Assembly: GCA_938083445.1 (NCBI GenBank)
Contig: CALKCP010000014.1
Coordinates: forward strand, 1-64,000
Direction of reading: 5' to 3'
DNA length: 64,000 bases
Origin: an uncultured Ulvibacter sp.
GTDB taxonomy: Bacteria > Bacteroidota > Bacteroidia > Flavobacteriales > Flavobacteriaceae
The notes beneath the pieces are model-generated. The model saw only the letters and a list, made by a program, of their open reading frames with translations, did not search any database and was not told the origin of the DNA. Of the stretch, positions 1 to 10,154 are shown in pieces. Positions within the stretch are counted from its first letter, which is position 1; every line of letters begins with the position of its first letter. The translations under genes and the position numbers were made by a program.

Positions 1-1872
1 TTGGCAATTGGTTACCACCTAGATGAATTGAGTAATCAGATTACCAAATCTACGTCCGCCTTATTTGAGCCAACTTTAGATTATGTGATTGTGAAAATTC
101 CACGATGGAATTTCGACAAGTTTGAAGGTTCTGAAAGAACAATTGGTCTTCAAATGAAATCAGTTGGTGAAGTAATGGGTATTGGACGGTCTTTTCAAGA
201 AGCTTTACATAAAGCTACTCAGTCACTTGAAATTAAGCGCAATGGTTTAGGTGCAGATGGCAAGAGTTACAAGGACTATGAACAAATTCTTTACAAACTA
301 GAAAATGCAAGCTGGGATCGAGTTTTTGTTATTTATGACGCTATCCAGATAGGTATTCCACTTAGTAGAATTCACGAGATTACTAAAATTGATATGTGGT
401 TCCTTCGTCAATATGAGGAGTTATTTATGCTCGAAAAGGAAATCTCTAGATTTACTTTAGATACACTTCCAAGAGAATTATTATTAGAAGCCAAGCAAAA
501 GGGGTATGGCGACCGTCAAATAGCCCATATGTTGAAATGCTTGGAAAGTCAAGTGCACAAAAAACGCATCGAGTTTAACGTTCAGAGGGTATACAAATTA
601 GTTGACACCTGTGCGGCAGAATTTAAAGCACAAACGCCATATTATTATTCAACTTTTGAAAACGATATGGAAACTGCTGATGGAAAAGCCTATGCAGAAA
701 ATGACAGTATTGTTACAGCTAAGAAGAAAGTAATTGTATTAGGTTCTGGACCCAATAGAATTGGTCAAGGAATAGAGTTCGATTACTGTTGTGTACATGG
801 TGTTTTAGCCGCTTCGGAAATTGGATATGAGACCATCATGATTAATTGTAATCCAGAAACGGTTTCTACAGATTTCGACGTGGCAGATAAATTATATTTC
901 GAACCTATATTTTGGGAACATATTTATGATATCATACAGCATGAGAAACCTGAAGGTGTTATTGTTCAGTTAGGTGGTCAGACTGCATTAAAACTAGCTG
1001 AAAAATTAGATCGTTACGGAATTAAAGTCTTGGGTACAAGTTACAAATCACTTGATTTGGCGGAGGACCGAGGTAGTTTTTCTAATATTTTGAAAGATAT
1101 TAATATTCCTTATCCGGAGTTTGGAGTTGCGGAAACTACAGAAGAGGCGCTTGCTCTTTCAGATAAGTTGGACTTTCCGTTGCTTATTAGACCGTCTTAT
1201 GTTCTTGGGGGTCAAGGAATGAAAATTGTAATAAATAAAAAAGAATTGGAAGAGCATGTAGTTGATTTATTGCGTAAAATTCCAAATAACAAATTATTAC
1301 TAGACCACTACTTAGATGGAGCTATAGAGGCTGAGGCTGATGCCATTTGCGATGGTGAGAATGTATATATTATCGGTATCATGGAGCATATAGAGCCCTG
1401 CGGTATTCACTCCGGTGACTCTAATGCAACCCTCCCTCCATTTAATTTGGGAGAGTTTGTGATGCAACAAATTAAAGACCATACAAAAAATATAGCGTTA
1501 GCTCTAAATACAGTTGGTTTGATTAATGTTCAGTTTGCTATAAAAGATGATATGGTATACATAATTGAAGCAAATCCAAGAGCTTCTAGAACCGTTCCAT
1601 TTATAGCAAAAGCATATGGCGAGCCTTATGTAAACTATGCTACGAAAGTTATGTTGGGTCATAGCAAAGTAACTGACTTTGATTTTAAGCCAAAATTAGA
1701 GGGGTATGCTATCAAGCAGCCTGTTTTTAGTTTCGATAAGTTCCGTAATGTGAATAAGCAGTTGGGACCTGAAATGAAAAGCACCGGTGAAAGCATCTTG
1801 TTTATTGACAGTCTCAAGGACGACGCATTCTACGAATTGTATGCTCGTAGAAAAATGTACTTAAGTAAATAA
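1..1872 (+). CDS. carB: Carbamoyl-phosphate synthase large subunit, C-terminal part (5' truncated by window edge)
   Basis: Motifs KKKVIVLGSGPNRIGQGIEFDYCCVH, ATP-grasp RPSYVLGGQGMKIV, and NPRASRTVPFIAKAYG; only about 623 aa of a roughly 950 aa family present. Confidence 0.95.
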   Translation: MAIGYHLDELSNQITKSTSALFEPTLDYVIVKIPRWNFDKFEGSERTIGLQMKSVGEVMGIGRSFQEALHKATQSLEIKRNGLGADGKSYKDYEQILYKLENASWDRVFVIYDAIQIGIPLSRIHEITKIDMWFLRQYEELFMLEKEISRFTLDTLPRELLLEAKQKGYGDRQIAHMLKCLESQVHKKRIEFNVQRVYKLVDTCAAEFKAQTPYYYSTFENDMETADGKAYAENDSIVTAKKKVIVLGSGPNRIGQGIEFDYCCVHGVLAASEIGYETIMINCNPETVSTDFDVADKLYFEPIFWEHIYDIIQHEKPEGVIVQLGGQTALKLAEKLDRYGIKVLGTSYKSLDLAEDRGSFSNILKDINIPYPEFGVAETTEEALALSDKLDFPLLIRPSYVLGGQGMKIVINKKELEEHVVDLLRKIPNNKLLLDHYLDGAIEAEADAICDGENVYIIGIMEHIEPCGIHSGDSNATLPPFNLGEFVMQQIKDHTKNIALALNTVGLINVQFAIKDDMVYIIEANPRASRTVPFIAKAYGEPYVNYATKVMLGHSKVTDFDFKPKLEGYAIKQPVFSFDKFRNVNKQLGPEMKSTGESILFIDSLKDDAFYELYARRKMYLSK

Positions 1873-2118
1873 CGAGCATTTTACAAAAGGCGGGGTTTTT
1901 TTCACTCGTTGACGTGAAGTATGTAGCACAAAATTGTTTCACCTTTACACTATAAATAACAATAGCGACTTGCTGATGAATCATTATATCTAATGGAAGT
2001 TGCAATTTCCATACGTTAAATGGTAGGATTTTTTTACGAAAATTTGTTTTATAGTTAGTTTCTAAGATATTTCTGTTATTTTTATTTTTTAACTTTTGCA
2101 TACAATAAATAAAAATCA

Positions 2119-2640
2119 ATGCACTCTTATCTCCTTTTAGGATGTTTTTTGTTCCTTTCGATCACTGCGATTGGACAAGATGTTTTTGACCTTTCAAGAA
2201 CAGGAGATGCGGCGGCGTTGGAAACATTTAATAAAACAAACCCGGACAGTTTTAATATTGAAAACGATCAGGGCTATACCCCTTTAATGTTAGCTGCGTA
2301 TCATGGAAATGTTCAGGCTGCCACGTATTTGGTAGCACATGGCGCCGAGCTTAATGGAGAAAGTAAGTACGGGACGCCTATTATGGCCGCAGCTATAAAA
2401 GGCAATAAAGAGATAGTTGGTTTGCTTTTATCTCAAGGTGCCGACCTCAATAAGGCTGATTCAAATGGAACAACGGCCTTGCTGTATGCATCGATATTTA
2501 GCCTAAATGACATTGCCGAAGTTCTTCTTAATGGGGGAGCTAATCCTGCCTTAAAAGATAGCAAAGGAAATACTGCCTTAGATTATGCGATATTAACTCA
2601 AAATGAAACTTTAATTAAACTATTAAATCTATACCAATGA
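2119..2640 (+). CDS. Exported ankyrin-repeat protein
   Basis: N-terminal signal sequence; repeated G-TPLM-AA--GN---V--L---GA-LN ankyrin motifs. Confidence 0.88.
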   Translation: MHSYLLLGCFLFLSITAIGQDVFDLSRTGDAAALETFNKTNPDSFNIENDQGYTPLMLAAYHGNVQAATYLVAHGAELNGESKYGTPIMAAAIKGNKEIVGLLLSQGADLNKADSNGTTALLYASIFSLNDIAEVLLNGGANPALKDSKGNTALDYAILTQNETLIKLLNLYQ

Positions 2641-3404
2641 AAAAAATTACACTACTTTTTGTCTTATTAGGAGGTCTATGTTCAATCTATGCGCAAACTG
2701 TTAGCACAGGGACTTTAGTCCTACAGTCAAGCATTGATTATACGGGAGAAGTCTTGATTGATGATACAACGGTAACCATTACGCTTTCTGGACCAGATAA
2801 TCTATGGCTCGGATTAGGATTCGGAGTCAATACTATGACTAGCGGCGGGGATGTTGTTACCTATGACGCAACAGGGTTTAACGATCGTCAATTTTTGGGT
2901 GTAGGAGTTCCTCCAACAGGCGACACGCAAGATTGGACGGTTTCATCGAATACAGTGAGTGCGGGAGTGCGCACTTTAGTGGCAACCCGCGACCTTGTTG
3001 GGAGTGACACAACCGATTTTACTTTTGATAATACAGCAGCCAGCATTAGTTTAGTTTGGGCTCGTGGAAACAATACCGATGTGTTTGGTAATCATGGGCA
3101 AGGCAATAGAGGGGCTATAGCAGTAGATTTGAATCCTGTGTTAAGTGTTAATGATGCGAATTTAGCGAGTAGTCTTTCAATTTTCCCAGTTCCTGCCAGC
3201 GAATTGGTTACCATTTCAATGGGTGCTTTTGAATTTGAAAATGCTTCAATGGAAATTTATTCGATGCTAGGACAACTGGTGCAAAATCAAAAAATAGACA
3301 ATAAAAGCACTATTGTAAATATTTCTGCGCTATCGAAGGGAATTTACATCTTAAACGTATCTACCGAGAATGGGTTTGCTACGGCAAAGATAATAAAGGA
3401 ATAA
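2637..3404 (+). CDS. Secreted DOMON-like domain protein with T9SS type A C-terminal sorting domain
   Basis: Signal peptide; LWLGLGFG...SLVWARGNNTDVFGNHGQGNRGAIAVDL resembles DOMON; C-terminal LSIFPVPASELVTI...GIYILNVSTENGFATAKIIKE is typical of a T9SS sorting domain; ATGA overlap with the upstream CDS. Confidence 0.75.
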   Translation: MKKITLLFVLLGGLCSIYAQTVSTGTLVLQSSIDYTGEVLIDDTTVTITLSGPDNLWLGLGFGVNTMTSGGDVVTYDATGFNDRQFLGVGVPPTGDTQDWTVSSNTVSAGVRTLVATRDLVGSDTTDFTFDNTAASISLVWARGNNTDVFGNHGQGNRGAIAVDLNPVLSVNDANLASSLSIFPVPASELVTISMGAFEFENASMEIYSMLGQLVQNQKIDNKSTIVNISALSKGIYILNVSTENGFATAKIIKE

Positions 3405-3416
3405 AACGACTTTTTT

Positions 3417-3785
3417 ATGAATAAATTAGTTCCATTTATAGCAATGACCTTCTTGCTAATTATTGGATGTACCACGAGCACTTATGATGATATTGAACCT
3501 GAAGATCAAGAAGGAGGTCTCGAACTTGTGGTATATGCAGATGTAAAAATGATTATCGATAATGCCTGCGTTAATTGTCATTCAAGTCCTCCTCAAAATG
3601 GAGCTCCTATGCCTTTAACCGTATTTATGGATGTGAAAGCAGCGGTTGAAACTCGAGGGTTGTTAGATCGAATTAGCAGAAACGAAGGAGCTGGGGGTTT
3701 AATGCCAGTGGGAGGACCGAGATTACCGCAAGCCAATATCGATTTGTTAGTTCAATGGAACGAGGATGGCTTACTTGAAAATTAA
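3417..3785 (+). CDS. Lipoprotein with c-type haem motif (cytochrome c-like)
   Basis: Lipobox LLIIGC; single CVNCH haem motif and downstream GLMPVGG (possible distal Met ligand). Confidence 0.75.
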   Translation: MNKLVPFIAMTFLLIIGCTTSTYDDIEPEDQEGGLELVVYADVKMIIDNACVNCHSSPPQNGAPMPLTVFMDVKAAVETRGLLDRISRNEGAGGLMPVGGPRLPQANIDLLVQWNEDGLLEN

Positions 3786-3797
3786 ATTCAATCGAAG

Positions 3798-4352
3798 ATG
3801 AAATTTCGAAAAGCAATTATACTTATTTTATGTTTCTTTCCCATAGTTGTTATATCTCAGGGAAGATATATTACAAAAACAGGAGAAATTAATTTTGAAG
3901 CCTCGGTGCCGTCCTTCGAAGAAGTGAAAGCTAAAAACAGTAATGTTAGTGCTATTTTGAATAGTGACAATGGCGAATTCGCTACGTTGGCTCTTATGAA
4001 GGGTTTCCGCTTTAAAGTAGCGTTAATGGAAGAGCATTTTAACGAAAATTATATTGAGTCTTCAAAATTTCCAAAGGCTACCTTTAAAGGAAAACTAATA
4101 AATTTTAACCTTTCAGCACTTTCGGAAGAGGCTAAAGAGTTTGTTGTAGTTGGCGAAATTAAAATGCATGGAATAGATAAGTTCGTAGAATTACCCGCGA
4201 CATTATCTATTGTTAATAATACCATTTTGATGAAATTACAGTTTACGCTGAGACCCGAAGATTTCAACATTGAAATTCCTAAGATTGTTAGCAGCAAAAT
4301 TGCTGAGGAAATAGATGTAATAGCCAATTATTACCTTACAAAATCCAATTAA
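3798..4352 (+). CDS. YceI family protein
   Basis: Signal peptide; ESSKFPKATFKGKL, GEIKMHGIDKFVELPATL, FTLRPEDFNIEIP pattern of the YceI lipocalin-like family. Confidence 0.85.
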   Translation: MKFRKAIILILCFFPIVVISQGRYITKTGEINFEASVPSFEEVKAKNSNVSAILNSDNGEFATLALMKGFRFKVALMEEHFNENYIESSKFPKATFKGKLINFNLSALSEEAKEFVVVGEIKMHGIDKFVELPATLSIVNNTILMKLQFTLRPEDFNIEIPKIVSSKIAEEIDVIANYYLTKSN

Positions 4353-4361
4353 CAGCCACGT

Positions 4362-4739
4362 ATGACTCAAAGAAGACGATTCCTTTTATTGATCAGCTCA
4401 CTCGCCATGATTGGTTATTTTGGTTATACATACATGTATAAAGACCATAGAGATATAAAGACAGAAGTTTCGGAAATTGAAATTGTGGCCCCTTATTTAT
4501 TGGAAAGGTTTAAAAATGATGATGGCAACGACCTTTTAAATAAGACCATTACCGTAACAGGAACAATAACTCAAGTAGCGTCGAAAGTTATTACAATTGA
4601 CTCGAATGTTCATTGCAGTTTCGCTACCGAATTGACTGGCGTCAAAAATGGTGATATTATTATAATTAAAGGCAGGTGTATTGGGTATGACGACTTGTTT
4701 GAAATAGTAAAATTAGATCAGTGCACGATAATTAAATAA
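4362..4739 (+). CDS. Membrane-anchored OB-fold (tRNA_anti-like) protein
   Basis: N-terminal TM; NKTITVTGTITQVA...GVKNGDIIIIKGRCIGYDDLFEIVKLDQCTII is OB-fold-like. Confidence 0.7.
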   Translation: MTQRRRFLLLISSLAMIGYFGYTYMYKDHRDIKTEVSEIEIVAPYLLERFKNDDGNDLLNKTITVTGTITQVASKVITIDSNVHCSFATELTGVKNGDIIIIKGRCIGYDDLFEIVKLDQCTIIK

Positions 4740-4748
4740 ATTTCTAAA

Positions 4749-5633
4749 ATGAATAAAATCACCTTAATATTTCTTCTGTTTCCTATCTTTATGTTCGCTC
4801 AAGATGATTTGTTAAATGATCTTGAAAGTGATGTCGTGCAAGACAATACAGTGATTGCAACTTTCAAGGGGCTTAAAATTGTAAATTTTGAATCTACAAA
4901 ATTAGCAAGTAGCAAGGATTTATTTCTAGTAATTGCACACAGATTTGGGTCTGTGAAATATGGTTTCGACGACTTTTTTGGATTGGATAATGCAGTTACC
5001 CAAATTAAATTTATTTATGGTGTTAATGAATGGTTGAATATAGGTGTAGCGCGAAGTTCATACACCAAAAAGTATGGGGTGCATGCAAAGTATAGATTGT
5101 TACAGCAGCGAAAGGATGGCTTTTTAGTGTCTGTAGTCGGATATAACTTGATTACTGCGAATACTTCTTTGGAAGCAGATCAATTTCCTAATATAGATTT
5201 TAGTGACAGACTTACCTATACTTCTCAAATTCTAATAGCTCGAAAATTTAGCGAATCATTCTCATTTCTAATAGCACCAACGTATATTCATGAAAACCTG
5301 GCAACGAGGAGCAGAGAAGTTATGGATGATGGAACTACTATAAATTATGACGAAGATCATAATCAATATGCTGTAGGTTTTGGGGGGAGATATAAACTTT
5401 CTAAGCGATGGAGTTTAAATGTTGACTATGGTTTACATTTAAATCGAAACAAGAATTCCAATTTTAGAAATCCATTTTCTGTTGGGTTCGATTTGGAAAC
5501 TGGAGGTCATGTTTTTCAAATGCATTTTACAAATGCACAGGCGATGTTTGACGAGGGGTATATTGTGAATGCACAAGGAGATTGGAGCACAGGAGATATC
5601 TTCTTTGGTTTCAACCTGAGTCGTGTGTTTTAA
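4749..5633 (+). CDS. DUF5777-like outer-membrane beta-barrel protein
   Basis: Signal peptide; IAHRFGSVKYGFDDFFGLDNAVTQIKFIYGVNEWLNIGVARSSYTKKYGVHAKYRLL; alternating beta-barrel strands. Confidence 0.75.
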   Translation: MNKITLIFLLFPIFMFAQDDLLNDLESDVVQDNTVIATFKGLKIVNFESTKLASSKDLFLVIAHRFGSVKYGFDDFFGLDNAVTQIKFIYGVNEWLNIGVARSSYTKKYGVHAKYRLLQQRKDGFLVSVVGYNLITANTSLEADQFPNIDFSDRLTYTSQILIARKFSESFSFLIAPTYIHENLATRSREVMDDGTTINYDEDHNQYAVGFGGRYKLSKRWSLNVDYGLHLNRNKNSNFRNPFSVGFDLETGGHVFQMHFTNAQAMFDEGYIVNAQGDWSTGDIFFGFNLSRVF

Positions 5634-5716
5634 CTTTGAACCCTAAAAAAGCATCTGTTCTAGGATCAACTTTCTAGGACTATTATAAGATAGGAAACAA
5701 AGAAAATCGGACAGCG

Positions 5717-7036
5717 TTAATTCTCTTCCTCTGCTTTTTTAAGCAGCTTTTCACTAATCTGTTTGCTAGCCTTAGATCCAAGTTTTTTTAATCTTTCGAC
5801 ACGCGTAATTAGATTGCCTTTTCCAGTGAGCTTCACCATCGTACTATCGTAAGATCCTTTTACAGTGTTTAATTGATTTCCAACCTTCAGGAGGTCATCG
5901 GTTAGGTTTACAAACTGATCGTAAAGCCTGCCTGCTTGCGTGGCAATCTCAATAGCATTTTGTTGCTGTTTTTCATTATTCCACATACTATCAACTGTGC
6001 GCAATGTTGCTAATAGTGTTGTGGGTGTAACGATTACGATATTCTTCTCGAAGGCCAAATTATATAGATTGTTGTCTTTGTTTAGTGCAATGGCGAAGGC
6101 TGGTTCGATAGGTATAAATAATAAGACAAAATCAGGGCTTTCAATTTCATAGATATCGTGATATTTCTTTTCGCTTAGTTGTTCAATATGTCTTTTTATA
6201 GACGCTATGTGCTCTTTTAGGAATTTTTCTTGCAAGTCTTGGTCGTCTTCGTTTACATACCGCTCATAAGAAATAAGGGATACTTTTGAATCGATTACCA
6301 TCTTCTTGTCGTCAGGAAGGTGCAAAACAACGTCGGGTAGGATGCGCTTTCCGTCATTTGTAACATGGCTTTCTTGCACAAAGTATTCTCTGTCTTTTTC
6401 TAACCCACTCTTTTCTAAAACACGCTCCAAGACCAATTCGCCCCAATTCCCTTGTATTTTATTATCACCTTTCAAGGCGTTCGTTAAATTAACGGCCTCT
6501 TTACTCATTTGTTCATTGAGTTCTTTTAGACCAATAATCTGTTGCCGCAGCATCGCATGTCGGGAGATACTCTCTTTATGGCTCTCATCCACCTTTTTTT
6601 CAAAACTTTCAATCTTTAGCTGAAGTGGTTTTAGTATGCCGTCAAGATTTTCCTTGTTTTGCTTCGTGAATTTTTCTGATTTACTTTCTAGGATCCGGTT
6701 AGCGAGTACTTCAAATTCGTGGGTAAACTTCTCCTGTAGTTTCTCAACTTCTACTTTTTGTTCTTTGAGCTTTTGTTCTAAGTTTTTAAATTCAGTATTA
6801 CTTGTAGCGAGTTCGACCTCCAGTAAATTCTTTTCTTTTCGAATAGCATCACGCTCAGTCACGGTGATTTCAAATCGCTCGTGTAATTTCTCTTCTTGCG
6901 TCTTAGATAGCCTCAGGCGTTCTTCCATTTTACTGGTTTCAGACTTGCTTTTTAAACGAGCAATTAAGTTTCCAATAAAGGCCCCTATTGATAGTGATAT
7001 CGCCGCTAGAAGTAAAAAGAGAAAGGTTTCGTTCAT
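5717..7036 (-). CDS. rmuC: DNA recombination protein RmuC
   Basis: N-terminal TM, coiled coil, GNWGELVLERVLEKSGL and LPDDKKMVIDSKVSLISYERY motifs. Confidence 0.93.
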   Translation of the reverse strand: MNETFLFLLLAAISLSIGAFIGNLIARLKSKSETSKMEERLRLSKTQEEKLHERFEITVTERDAIRKEKNLLEVELATSNTEFKNLEQKLKEQKVEVEKLQEKFTHEFEVLANRILESKSEKFTKQNKENLDGILKPLQLKIESFEKKVDESHKESISRHAMLRQQIIGLKELNEQMSKEAVNLTNALKGDNKIQGNWGELVLERVLEKSGLEKDREYFVQESHVTNDGKRILPDVVLHLPDDKKMVIDSKVSLISYERYVNEDDQDLQEKFLKEHIASIKRHIEQLSEKKYHDIYEIESPDFVLLFIPIEPAFAIALNKDNNLYNLAFEKNIVIVTPTTLLATLRTVDSMWNNEKQQQNAIEIATQAGRLYDQFVNLTDDLLKVGNQLNTVKGSYDSTMVKLTGKGNLITRVERLKKLGSKASKQISEKLLKKAEEEN

Positions 7037-7132
7037 AATAAATACTATTAGAAGGGTTTTATAATTAGTTAGGGCGATACCTAGGTCAATTCTATGTAAA
7101 TATACTAACTCTTAGAAAAATTCAATTTGTGT

Positions 7133-7927
7133 TTAGTCTTTTATGATAAAGCGTCCTGTTTCAGAATCAAAATGAATCATTTCTTCGGGAAATAGCGTAT
7201 CGAATCTTCCCGCTTTAATTAAGTCTTTAGGGGTTTCAAAATAAGTAGCTTTTGGTGTCATCACAATCATTTTATCACTAAGTTGAATCGCTAAATCAAT
7301 TTCATGCGTAGAAAAAAGAATGGTCTTATTGTTTTTTGCAGCTAAGTTTTTTAACAGCTTTAAAATTGAAGCCCGATGAAATAGATCAAGGTGGGTGGTA
7401 GGCTCGTCTAAAATAATAACTGGAGTGTCTTGCGCCAAGGCTCTAGCGATGTATACACGTTGCAATTGTCCGTCACTAAGTTCAAAGCATTTTGTGTCGA
7501 AAAGATCCATGGTGTTAGTAGCTTCCAAGGCACGTGTGACTATTTTTTTATCGGCTGAGGAAAGACTTCCCATCCAATTGGTGTAGGGCTGTCGTCCTAA
7601 GGAGACCAATTCTAAAACGGTTAGGTTTTTGGATGCTGGCGTTTCCGTAAGAACAACACTCACATAATTCGCTCGTTGCAGTGATGTATAGCTATTGAGG
7701 TTTTTATCGTTAAGCTGAATAGCGCCATTAATTAAAGGCTGCATGCCTGATAATGTTCGTAACAAGGTCGATTTTCCGATTCCGTTCGTTCCCACTAGAG
7801 CAATAAGTTCCCCTTCAGCTAGTTGAAAGTTAATATTGGATGAAATAATATCTGCCTTTTTCTTTCTGAAATATCCGACGGTCAATTTCTTTGCAGCGAG
7901 CACTATATGTTTGCTTTCCGAAGTCAT
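7133..7927 (-). CDS. ABC transporter ATP-binding protein (FecE/BtuD type)
   Basis: Walker A GTNGIGKSTLL, signature LSDGQLQRVYIARALAQ, Walker B VIILDEPTTHLD. Confidence 0.93.
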   Translation of the reverse strand: MTSESKHIVLAAKKLTVGYFRKKKADIISSNINFQLAEGELIALVGTNGIGKSTLLRTLSGMQPLINGAIQLNDKNLNSYTSLQRANYVSVVLTETPASKNLTVLELVSLGRQPYTNWMGSLSSADKKIVTRALEATNTMDLFDTKCFELSDGQLQRVYIARALAQDTPVIILDEPTTHLDLFHRASILKLLKNLAAKNNKTILFSTHEIDLAIQLSDKMIVMTPKATYFETPKDLIKAGRFDTLFPEEMIHFDSETGRFIIKD

Positions 7928-8958
7928 TAGAACAAGAGTTTACGTTTTCGAACCAATAACCAGATAACTACAGGAGCTCCAATCAATGAAGTAACCGCAT
8001 TGATTGGTATGGTGTATTCACTAAAAGGCAATTGTGCGATTGTATCACAAATAAGCAATAATAAACTTCCAAAAATTAAAACAGCAGGGAGTAAAATGGA
8101 ATGATTTGAAGTGGTAAAAAACTGTCGTGTTAAATGGGGTACAGCGAGTCCAACAAATGCAATTGGTCCGGCAAAGGCGGTAATACTTCCTGCTAGAATG
8201 CTAGTAGCAATGATGATTATAAACGTAGTTCTTTTAATATGCAGCCCCATGCTTTTCGCATAATTCTCACCCAATAATAGTGCATTTAAGGACTTACTAC
8301 TGAAAAAACTTAACGCAACACCTGCTACGCAGCATAGGGTTAAAATGAAGACGCCATTCCAAGATTGGTTTCCTAAGCTTCCAAACGACCAAAAAATGTA
8401 TTGTTGAAGTTGTTCAGCATTACTAAAATAGGAGAGGACTGCCACCACAGCAGCTGTAACACTTCCAAACATTAACCCAATAATTAGGATTGCCATGGTG
8501 TCTTTTATTTTGAACGTAACAGCCAATACAGCCAACATAACCAGAAAACTACCTGCAGCTGATGCAATAACCAAACTCCACTCGCTTAATAAAATCCCGC
8601 CTGCAACCCCACCAATTGTACCTGCACCTAAGATTAAAAAGGCAACTCCTAAGCTAGCACCGCTACTGAGCCCCAAGACAAATGGCCCCGCTAAAGGATT
8701 CCGAAATAGTGTTTGCATTAGCAAACCTGAAACAGCCAAGCCACCTCCGGTCATAATAGCTGTAATTGCTTTTGGGAGCCTGTAGTCAATTAAAATATAT
8801 TGCCATGACTCTTTAGAAGCTCCTTCTCCAAGCAGTCCTGCTATTACTTCGCTAAATGGTATGTATACGGATCCAAGACTAATGTTGATTAAAAATACGA
8901 CAACCAAAAGAAGCGTTAGTATACAAAAAGTACCTCGATATGTTTGTTTGCTCTTCAT
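7927..8958 (-). CDS. FecCD family ABC transporter permease
   Basis: RLPKAITAIMTGGGLAVSGLLMQTLFRNPLAGPFVLGLSSGASLG; VGLAVPHLTR. Confidence 0.93.
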   Translation of the reverse strand: MKSKQTYRGTFCILTLLLVVVFLINISLGSVYIPFSEVIAGLLGEGASKESWQYILIDYRLPKAITAIMTGGGLAVSGLLMQTLFRNPLAGPFVLGLSSGASLGVAFLILGAGTIGGVAGGILLSEWSLVIASAAGSFLVMLAVLAVTFKIKDTMAILIIGLMFGSVTAAVVAVLSYFSNAEQLQQYIFWSFGSLGNQSWNGVFILTLCCVAGVALSFFSSKSLNALLLGENYAKSMGLHIKRTTFIIIIATSILAGSITAFAGPIAFVGLAVPHLTRQFFTTSNHSILLPAVLIFGSLLLLICDTIAQLPFSEYTIPINAVTSLIGAPVVIWLLVRKRKLLF

Positions 8959-10100
8959 TATTCCAAATGACTAAAAAAGTACAATTCGTGAGTAGGGAGT
9001 AATTCGGGATGTAATATCTTAATAATATCTTTTAAAACAATATCAGGTCGGTTCGGGGCGAGTTCGTAATATAAAACGCCTCCGGTAGCGCCTTTCTTGT
9101 TCGTAAAACTAAAGACATTGCTTTTTTTAAAAGCATCAAATTTAGTATACACAGAGTGGGTTTCACTCATTTGCTTTAAACTTGTAAACTGTCCAGGGCC
9201 GATCCAGAAATCTGCCGTTCGTCCTTTATCCAATACTGATTCCAAATGAAGCGATAAGCTACCAGTGCCTTCTGAGTCATCCCAAAGGTATTTCCCATTA
9301 GCATCATTAATTAATTGCCCAGCCCAGCTATTTCCCTGAGGTAAATACCAAACATCTCGATACATAGCACCGCTTAACACAGTAGGTTTGCTAGGTGCTT
9401 TAGCAGCCGATTCTTTTGCGAGATTATATTGATTTTCAATCGTGTTGAAAATACTGTCAGCCATTTCTTCTTTATTAAAGAAAGCACCGAAAAATTTTAT
9501 CCATTCAGCCTTACCTAAAGGTGTGGTTTCTGTCCAATCTGAGTTATATACTACTGGGATTCCTGTTTTTTCAATAATGCTTAGCGCCGAATTATCACCG
9601 TCCACGGCAAAGCCAATTACAAGATCAGGTGAAAGATCGATAAGGACTTCAGTGTTCATATCTTGATTTTTCCCAAGTTCGACAATTTTACCTGCATCAA
9701 TTCTTTTTCTTGTCGTTTCTGAAGAAACATAACTCAGGTTTGGAAACCCCACTAATGCCTCAGAAACCCCAAGCATTTCTAAAGAAGGAATGTGCGTTGT
9801 AGAGGTCACAACAAGCTCGGAAATAGGAATATTTATAATGGCGTCGAATTTTTCAGAAGGCGGAAGAATCGCATTCTCTTCAACCAAAGCATATTTAAAA
9901 GTCACATCTGCACCAGGCCACGGATTCTTTAATGTAATTACCTTGTAAGAGTCTAAGTAGTTTATTTCAAAGCTTTTAGAGTATTTTATATCAAGTTTTT
10001 GTTTCATTACTAAAACAGACGAAGGAGATTTTTGAATGTCCTTACATCCAATGAAAACGAGAATCAAACAAATGATAAAATACTGTTTTTGCATGCTCAA
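8958..10100 (-). CDS. ABC transporter substrate-binding lipoprotein (BtuF-like)
   Basis: Lipobox FIGC; periplasmic-binding fold segments DLSPDLVIGF and GIPVVYNSDW; operon with FecCD-type permease and ATPase. Confidence 0.88.
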   Translation of the reverse strand: MSMQKQYFIICLILVFIGCKDIQKSPSSVLVMKQKLDIKYSKSFEINYLDSYKVITLKNPWPGADVTFKYALVEENAILPPSEKFDAIINIPISELVVTSTTHIPSLEMLGVSEALVGFPNLSYVSSETTRKRIDAGKIVELGKNQDMNTEVLIDLSPDLVIGFAVDGDNSALSIIEKTGIPVVYNSDWTETTPLGKAEWIKFFGAFFNKEEMADSIFNTIENQYNLAKESAAKAPSKPTVLSGAMYRDVWYLPQGNSWAGQLINDANGKYLWDDSEGTGSLSLHLESVLDKGRTADFWIGPGQFTSLKQMSETHSVYTKFDAFKKSNVFSFTNKKGATGGVLYYELAPNRPDIVLKDIIKILHPELLPTHELYFFSHLE

Positions 10101-10154
10101 AAATAACAGTTTTTGTTTGTCGAGCTACCAATTAAATAGCTTATTTTTGAGCTG

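Noticed and set aside
1814-2119. 101-aa minus-strand ORF between carB and the ankyrin gene
   Set aside because: Overlaps the end of carB; AT-rich spacer translation (NKNNRNILETNYK) with no domain
6306-7064. Ser/Phe-rich ORFs on the plus strand (105 and 142 aa) inside rmuC
   Set aside because: Antisense of a coiled-coil gene, low-complexity translation; no independent start or promoter
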